From NCBI GenBank assembly GCA_017462445.1, contig JAFTRB010000219.1, forward strand, positions 1 to 19,659: a DNA stretch of 19,659 nucleotides, written 5' to 3'. How positions within the stretch are numbered: position 1 is the stretch's first letter; each line of letters begins with the position of its first letter. The notes under the pieces are model-generated. The model was given only the letters and a program-made list of their open reading frames with translations. It made no database searches and had not been told where the DNA came from. Shown piece by piece: positions 15,408-19,659 of the stretch. The stretch is from Clostridia bacterium (lineage in GTDB: Bacteria; Bacillota_A; Clostridia; Oscillospirales; CAG-272). The position numbers and the translations under genes are program-made.

Positions 15408-16481
15408 ATGGAAGAACGCAACATCGAAAATGTCGAAGAAGAAGTTGAATCCACCGTTACCTCCCAATCGACGCAGGATACCGACACACCGCTTGATAAA
15501 AATATCAGGCTGATGTCTCCCACCCAAATGGTTCTGCGTAGATTTTTCCGTTCCAAGCTTTCTATCATAGGCCTTATAATGGTTATAAGCCTGTTCGTCT
15601 TTAGCTTCTTAGGTCCTGTTTTCTACACCCAGTGGGGCGAGATCGAGCCTGATGCTACCGGAAAAATCAACTATACTACGACCACAGTTACATACACCGA
15701 CGCCGACGGCAACGAGTACAATATCAAGCAGACCATTCAGACAAATATGACCTACAATGTCCTCGCAGAACCCTCTCTGTCTCATCCTCTCGGAACAGAC
15801 AACCAGGGCTACGATATCTTCGTGCGACTGATGTACGGCGGTAGAATTTCGCTGACGGTAAGCTTTATTGCCGTATTCGTTATTACTATTCTCGGAGTAG
15901 TTCTTGGCGGTCTGGCAGGTTACTTCGGCGGCATTGTTGACACTATTATAATGAGAATATGCGATGTTCTCATGTGTCTGCCCGGCGTGCCGATTTTGCT
16001 TATCATCTCTACCCTGCTTGATGCTGCAGAGGTACCCGGTCAGCATAAAATTTACTGGCTTATGATTTATCTGACACTATTCTCCTGGACAGGCACAGCC
16101 CGTCTTGTAAGAGGACAGATCCTCTTCCTTCGTGAGCAGGAGTATATGGTTGCCGCCGAGGCAATGGGATACTCCACAGCAAGGAAAATCTTCAAGCACC
16201 TTGTCCCCAATGTTATGCCACAGCTTATTGTTCAGATGAGCTTGAGCCTTGGTAGTATGATTCTTTACGAGGCTACTCTTTCCTACCTGAATCTTGGTGT
16301 TCCGGCTCCCTATGCGGCATGGGGTACAATGATTAACATTATTTCTACGGATATGGATATTCTCCAGAACCACTTCCTTGTATGGGGCCCTGCGGGTATC
16401 TGTATCGTTATCGCGGTTTTGGGCTTTAACTTTGTAGGCGACGGTCTGAGAGATGCCCTTGACCCGAAGATGAGGAGGTAA
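15408..16481 (+). CDS. oppC: Oligopeptide ABC transporter permease OppC
   Basis: 357 residues from ATG 15408. An acidic soluble N-terminus (1-35, many Glu/Asp/Thr) precedes the first membrane helix (about 50-72). Then comes an extracellular stretch (about 73-140) with a Thr-rich, Asn/Gly-containing insert ending in the family motif HPLGTDNQGYDIFVRLMYGG. The usual Arg of that motif (GTDxxGRD) is Tyr here. Five more helices follow. The EAA loop is at about 246-265 (EYMVAAEAMGYSTARKIFKH), and the C-terminus NFVGDGLRDALDPKMRR is canonical. It pairs with OppB as the channel, and the ATPase gene starts 1 base after its stop. The identification is secure; whether it moves oligo- or dipeptides cannot be told. 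Confidence 0.95.
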   Translation: MEERNIENVEEEVESTVTSQSTQDTDTPLDKNIRLMSPTQMVLRRFFRSKLSIIGLIMVISLFVFSFLGPVFYTQWGEIEPDATGKINYTTTTVTYTDADGNEYNIKQTIQTNMTYNVLAEPSLSHPLGTDNQGYDIFVRLMYGGRISLTVSFIAVFVITILGVVLGGLAGYFGGIVDTIIMRICDVLMCLPGVPILLIISTLLDAAEVPGQHKIYWLMIYLTLFSWTGTARLVRGQILFLREQEYMVAAEAMGYSTARKIFKHLVPNVMPQLIVQMSLSLGSMILYEATLSYLNLGVPAPYAAWGTMINIISTDMDILQNHFLVWGPAGICIVIAVLGFNFVGDGLRDALDPKMRR

Positions 16482-16482
16482 T

Positions 16483-17856
16483 ATGAGCATTATTGATAGA
16501 ATCAAAAGCCTCTTCGCAAAGAAGGAGGAGGGCGATGGTGCGCCCAAGTCCACCTCCTCCTATATGTCCAGCGCCGAAATTCGCGCAATAGCCCGCGAGA
16601 ATTCGCAGATCATGCGCCGTCTTGAGGCATATAAGCACCGCCGTGCTGAGGAATCGGAGTTTACCACAGAGATGAAGGATCCTTCAAATATCCTTGAGAT
16701 TGAGGACCTTCACACCTACTTCTTCACCGATCAGGGTGTTGTTAAGGCGGTTAATGGCGTATCCTTTGCTATTCCTAAGAATGCTACGGTCGGTATAGTT
16801 GGTGAGAGTGGATGCGGAAAAAGCGTAACCAGTATGTCGGTTATGCGTCTGCTCCAGGGTCCCCAGGGTCAGATCTATTCGGGTAGCATTCGCTTCAAGG
16901 CGTATGACTACAAGAAGGACGAGGCCGGAAAGCTTGTTCCTGTCTATGAGCTTGATGAAAACGGCGAGACTGTAATGACTCCCAAGCTCGACAAGAACGG
17001 CAAGCCTGTGGTTGATGCCGAGGGAAATCCTGTTATGGTTCCCAAGCAGAAGGTCGACCACAAGGGTGCTCCCGTCTTCGAGACCGAGGAGAAGGTATAT
17101 GACATCGCAAAGATGCCCATAAAGGAAATTCACAGAATCCGCGGAAAGCAGATAGCTATGATTTTCCAGGAGCCTATGACCTCGCTCAACCCCATCTTCA
17201 CCATTGGCGAGCAGCTTGATGAAGTAACCTTTATCCACACCCCCGGCGCTACGAAGGAGTCGGCGCAGGCCCGCTCGATGGAGATGCTCAACCTGGTTGG
17301 AATTGCAGCTCCCGAGAGAGTTTACAAGGCCTTCCCCCACGAGCTTTCCGGTGGTATGAGACAGAGAGTTATGATTGCTATGGCTCTTGCCTGTGACCCC
17401 AGGCTTATCATAGCCGACGAGCCTACCACTGCCCTTGACGTTACTATTCAGGCGCAGATTCTTGACCTGCTTCGTGACCTTAAGGACAGAATAGACGGCT
17501 CTATTATGCTTATCACCCACGATCTTGGCGTTATCGCAGAAATGGCGGACTATGTTGTTGTTATGTATGCGGGCAGAGTTATCGAGCAGGGTACTGTCGG
17601 CGAGATATTCCACAACCCCATGCACCCCTACACCATCGGTCTGCAGAAGTCCAAGCCCACACTGGACTCGGACACCGATACGCTGTTTAACATTCCCGGC
17701 AATGTACCTAACCCTGTCAACATGCCCAACTACTGCTACTTCAAGGAGAGATGCTCCCAGTGCATCGGCGCTTGTAGCGGTGAATATCCCTGCATGGTTC
17801 AGGTTAGTCCCACCCACTTCGTGGCTTGCCACCTGTATAATGAGGAGAACAAGTAA
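16483..17856 (+). CDS. oppD: Oligopeptide ABC transporter ATP-binding protein OppD with a central insertion
   Basis: 457 residues, against about 330-350 for ordinary members. A charged N-terminal extension (1-65) precedes the ATPase core. Nucleotide-binding motifs are complete: Walker A GESGCGKS (107-114), Q-loop IFQEP (Q229), signature LSGGMRQR (288-295), Walker B LIIADE (308-313) and switch H346. About 65 extra residues (roughly 141-207) lie between GSIRF and IRGKQIAMIFQ, made of short alternating units such as LDENGETV, LDKNGKPV and DAEGNPV. The C-terminal oligopeptide-transporter domain has cysteines C429-C456 region (NYCYFKERCSQC, GEYPC, ACHLY), the type of site where a 4Fe-4S cluster has been reported in some relatives. 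Its start is 1 base after the OppC stop with GAGGAGG upstream, and its stop overlaps the OppF start. It powers import together with OppF. Confidence 0.94.
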   Translation: MSIIDRIKSLFAKKEEGDGAPKSTSSYMSSAEIRAIARENSQIMRRLEAYKHRRAEESEFTTEMKDPSNILEIEDLHTYFFTDQGVVKAVNGVSFAIPKNATVGIVGESGCGKSVTSMSVMRLLQGPQGQIYSGSIRFKAYDYKKDEAGKLVPVYELDENGETVMTPKLDKNGKPVVDAEGNPVMVPKQKVDHKGAPVFETEEKVYDIAKMPIKEIHRIRGKQIAMIFQEPMTSLNPIFTIGEQLDEVTFIHTPGATKESAQARSMEMLNLVGIAAPERVYKAFPHELSGGMRQRVMIAMALACDPRLIIADEPTTALDVTIQAQILDLLRDLKDRIDGSIMLITHDLGVIAEMADYVVVMYAGRVIEQGTVGEIFHNPMHPYTIGLQKSKPTLDSDTDTLFNIPGNVPNPVNMPNYCYFKERCSQCIGACSGEYPCMVQVSPTHFVACHLYNEENK

Positions 17857-19004
17857 TGGCAACTAATGAAAATATGAACAATGATAATATTGAAGTAGAT
17901 TCTGCTGTTGCCACTACCGAAGCCGCAGAGACCCCCGTCGAGCAGTATGACGAGTACGACGATGCGGCGATTGCGGAAAGATACAGAGCAGCACGCGAAT
18001 CTGAAAAGCTGGCAGACTTCGAGAAACCCTTTGACCCGGAGGCGCTTCTTGAGATAAGGCATTTAAGAAAGACCTTCCCCATCAAGAAATCTATCACCGG
18101 CAAGGTTCTTCAGGAGCTTATTGCCGTTGATGATGTATCCTTCAAGCTTCGCCCCGGCGAAACTCTTGGTATTGTAGGCGAGTCCGGATGCGGTAAGACC
18201 ACTCTTGGTCGCGCAATTCTTAAGCTTCACCAGCCCACCGACGGAAGAATCATCTTCGAGGGACAGGATATCACATCCTTCTCCACTGCGCAGATGAGAG
18301 CTATCCGTACAAAGATGCAGATAATCTTCCAGGATCCATATTCCTCTCTCCCCCCAAGAAGCACAGTTGGCGATATTCTCTCCGAGCCTGTTGCGGTCCA
18401 CAAGATCGTTCCCAAGCCACAAATCAAGGATTATATCCTCGAGCTGATGGACAAGTGCGGTCTGCGTGACTACTACTATGAGAGATATCCCCACGAGTTC
18501 TCCGGCGGACAGAGACAGAGAATATGTATCGCAAGAGCATTGTCTGTTAATCCCAGCCTGGTTGTTTGTGATGAGCCTGTTTCGGCGCTCGATGTGTCTA
18601 TTCAGGCGCAGATAATCAACCTGCTTAAGAGCCTGCAGGAGTCGATGAACCTGACCTACCTCTTCATCTCACACGATTTGTCCGTAGTCAAGTTCATCTC
18701 TGACAAAATTGGTGTTATGTACCTCGGCTCTATGGTCGAGTTTGGAAACAAGAAGGACATCTTCTCAAATCCCATACACCCCTACACTCAGGCTCTGTTC
18801 TCTGCCATCCCCAATCCCAACCCGGATATAAAGATGAACAGAATTGCCTTGGCCGGAGATATTCCCTCTCCTGCCAATCCGCCCAAGGGCTGTAAATTCC
18901 ATACCAGATGCCCTTACGCTACCGAAATATGCAAGCATATTCCACCCGAGTACAAGGAGTACGAGGAGGGTCACTTTGCTGCTTGCCATATGCTGGATAA
19001 GTAA
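17856..19004 (+). CDS. oppF: Oligopeptide ABC transporter ATP-binding protein OppF
   Basis: 382 residues. The first 60 are acidic and probably disordered ([20 protein letters not shown]). The ATPase core has Walker A GESGCGKT (108-115), the Q-loop motif [15 protein letters not shown], signature FSGGQRQR (215-222), Walker B LVVCDE (235-240) and switch H273 (ISHDLS). The C-terminal domain ends with the standard [17 protein letters not shown] and HFAACHML, with four cysteines that may hold an iron-sulfur cluster. Its ATG overlaps the OppD stop by one base (TAATG), with GAGGAG 8 bases upstream, so translation is coupled. It partners OppD as the second ATPase. The [14 protein letters not shown] stretch is typical of OppF/DppF rather than OppD. 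Confidence 0.95.
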   Translation: MATNENMNNDNIEVDSAVATTEAAETPVEQYDEYDDAAIAERYRAARESEKLADFEKPFDPEALLEIRHLRKTFPIKKSITGKVLQELIAVDDVSFKLRPGETLGIVGESGCGKTTLGRAILKLHQPTDGRIIFEGQDITSFSTAQMRAIRTKMQIIFQDPYSSLPPRSTVGDILSEPVAVHKIVPKPQIKDYILELMDKCGLRDYYYERYPHEFSGGQRQRICIARALSVNPSLVVCDEPVSALDVSIQAQIINLLKSLQESMNLTYLFISHDLSVVKFISDKIGVMYLGSMVEFGNKKDIFSNPIHPYTQALFSAIPNPNPDIKMNRIALAGDIPSPANPPKGCKFHTRCPYATEICKHIPPEYKEYEEGHFAACHMLDK

Positions 19005-19005
19005 T

Positions 19006-19251
19006 ATGGGAAAGAAAAAGAATAAACCGAAGGTAACATATGTCGATGACGGCTCTACCATTGCTGATATGTCAGCAGTGGGGGGCGGTCGTAAGGGTAA
19101 GGATGGGCTAAAGCTCCAATCCTCCTTCATGGATAAGACTAAGACCTTCTTCTCTGCGATGAAGATGATGATTGGCCCGATGATAATTGCAATTACAATT
19201 ATCGGCGCAACCTTCCTTATCGGCTGGTTTTTACTTTTCTTACTTGGCTAA
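19006..19251 (+). CDS. Small membrane protein at the end of the opp operon
   Basis: 81 residues. It starts MGKKKNKPKVTYVDDGSTIA one base after the OppF stop (TAATATG) without a strong ribosome site, so it probably depends on coupling to oppF. A basic N-terminus, the YVDDGSTIADMSAVGGG segment (12-28), an amphipathic stretch (about 36-52) and one membrane helix at about 57-80 make up the whole protein. With positive charge at the N-terminus, the soluble part is predicted to be cytoplasmic. I do not recognise a named family with certainty, although VDDG-x-TIADMS looks like a conserved signature. It could be a small accessory subunit or regulator of the transporter, or just a co-transcribed gene. 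The frame is open upstream into oppF, but the earlier ATG at 18844 would mean a long overlap. Confidence 0.75.
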   Translation: MGKKKNKPKVTYVDDGSTIADMSAVGGGRKGKDGLKLQSSFMDKTKTFFSAMKMMIGPMIIAITIIGATFLIGWFLLFLLG

Positions 19252-19330
19252 TAAAAAAGAGCGAATGAAAGGCTTCGTACTCTTAAGGACAGTTTTTGAA
19301 CTTAAAAAGAATATCTTGTTTCCCGACAAA

Positions 19331-19375
19331 AATGACAGAGAACGCTTTGCATTCTCTGTCATTCTTTGATTATTT
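19331..19375. terminator. Strong bidirectional terminator between opp operon and the Cys-rich gene
   Basis: A perfect 12-base inverted repeat, AATGACAGAGAA (19331-19342) and TTCTCTGTCATT (19352-19363), flanks a 9-base loop. On the plus strand it is followed by CTTTGATTATTTTGT; on the minus strand by a run of T (the AAAAA at 19328-19332 on plus). It closes the opp operon and, from the other side, the gene at 19370-19576. The 80 bases between the small membrane gene and this stem show no gene. Confidence 0.85.
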
Positions 19376-19576
19376 TGTAGTATTATCTTTACTTGTAGCA
19401 ATATTTTCTTCTTTGATTTGAACATCAAATTCAGAAAAACAAAGCAAAAAGTAATCACACTCGTCGCAGCAACACTCAAAGCCTTGCTCGCCATTACCAA
19501 GGCAAACTGTAGGTTTTCCCGGCGTAAGTTCAATACCGGTAATGTCTATAATCTTTTCTTGAATGTTCTTATTCAT
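19370..19576 (-). CDS. Small cysteine-rich protein, possibly metal binding
   Basis: 68 residues from ATG 19576, chosen for the GGGGGA site just upstream. The frame stays open to the window edge, but only through a terminator hairpin. It has six cysteines in 22 residues: C25, then C35-C36-C37, C40 and C46, within CLGNGEQGFECCCDECDYF and LLCF. The segment before (IIDITGIELTPGKPTVC) is well-ordered looking, and the end (51-68) is polar and probably flexible. No signal peptide or membrane helix is seen, so it is likely cytosolic. The cysteine pattern suggests a zinc site or a redox role. I do not recognise a named family. It ends at TAA, directly against the shared terminator, and points towards the opp operon. 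Confidence 0.72.
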   Translation of the reverse strand: MNKNIQEKIIDITGIELTPGKPTVCLGNGEQGFECCCDECDYFLLCFSEFDVQIKEENIATSKDNTTK

Positions 19577-19580
19577 ATAT

Positions 19581-19586
19581 TCCCCC
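19581..19586 (-). promoter_or_regulatory. Ribosome binding site of the Cys-rich gene
   Basis: On the minus strand GGGGGA stands 4 bases before ATG 19576. It selects this ATG over two earlier in-frame ATGs at 19588 and 19594, which lie in the U-tract flank of the hairpin. Confidence 0.7.
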
Positions 19587-19596
19587 ATCAGCATAT

Positions 19597-19626
19597 AAAA
19601 AAGGTGCGCAACCGAAGCCACGCACC
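19597..19626 (-). terminator. UUCG-capped intrinsic terminator or attenuator before the Cys-rich gene
   Basis: On the minus strand GGTGCGTGGC (19626-19617), TTCG and GTTGCGCACC (19612-19603) form a 10-base stem (three G-U pairs) with a C(UUCG)G tetraloop, followed at once by TTTTTT (19602-19597). On the plus strand no T-run follows, so it acts leftwards only. It lies about 10 bases upstream of the ribosome site of the Cys-rich gene with no room for a promoter between. It is therefore either the terminator of an off-window gene with read-through, or an attenuator in this gene's leader. Confidence 0.82.
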
Positions 19627-19659
19627 GAAAAACGCAAACTCCGATTGTCGCCAAACAAA

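Noticed and set aside
19265..19369. Short plus-strand ORF after the small membrane gene
   Set aside because: It runs straight through the terminator stem and has no ribosome binding site.

Overview
The window looks like a chromosomal segment from an anaerobic Gram-positive Clostridia-type bacterium, possibly gut-associated. The reasons are moderate-GC coding regions with AT-rich spacers, strong GGAGG-type ribosome binding sites, lipoprotein signals, a CXXC-tailed membrane protein beside a NapH-like ferredoxin, and a giant surface protease with BspA-type leucine-rich repeats. The genus cannot be read from the sequence. No tRNA, rRNA, CRISPR, transposase or phage structural gene was seen.

Layout. 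(1) Positions 1-38 hold a terminator-like hairpin. (2) Positions 47-2639 on the minus strand are a two-gene redox operon with a consensus sigma-A promoter (TTGACA-17-TATAAT at 2639-2611). The first gene is a membrane protein ending in a CTEC tail. The second is a polytopic NapH-like membrane protein carrying two ferredoxin clusters and a C-terminal TlpA-like thioredoxin. (3) Positions 2640-2993 are an AT-rich divergent control region with a second strong promoter (TTGAAA-17-TATAAT at 2883-2911) facing right. (4) Positions 2994-10400 encode a 2468-residue secreted, membrane-anchored subtilisin (S8) with PA, Big_2-like and a long LRR_5 array. (5) Positions 10406-11734 are a lipoprotein-like gene whose signal peptide is interrupted by an in-frame TGA. 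(6) Positions 11791-19004 are a complete oligopeptide ABC importer (family 5 solute-binding lipoprotein, OppB, OppC, OppD, OppF), followed by an 81-residue membrane protein (19006-19251) and a strong bidirectional terminator (19331-19363). (7) Positions 19370-19626 on the minus strand hold a small Cys-rich protein gene preceded by a UUCG-capped terminator or attenuator.

How the parts may work together. The surface protease (with its lipoprotein neighbour) and the peptide importer are all on one strand. I see no terminator between 2994 and 19331, so they form a plausible degrade-and-import unit: extracellular protein is cut by the anchored subtilisin and the peptides are captured and imported. 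The divergent operon looks like a transmembrane reducing conduit, from cytosolic ferredoxin clusters through a membrane core to an extracellular thioredoxin, possibly serving thiol upkeep of surface proteins. These functional links are inferred from position and domain content.

Most notable points: the ferredoxin-to-thioredoxin fusion with its CTEC-tailed partner, the in-frame TGA in the lipoprotein signal peptide, the protease's cytoplasmic acidic decapeptide repeats, large insertions in the solute-binding protein and OppD, and the attenuator-like hairpin before the Cys-rich ORF.
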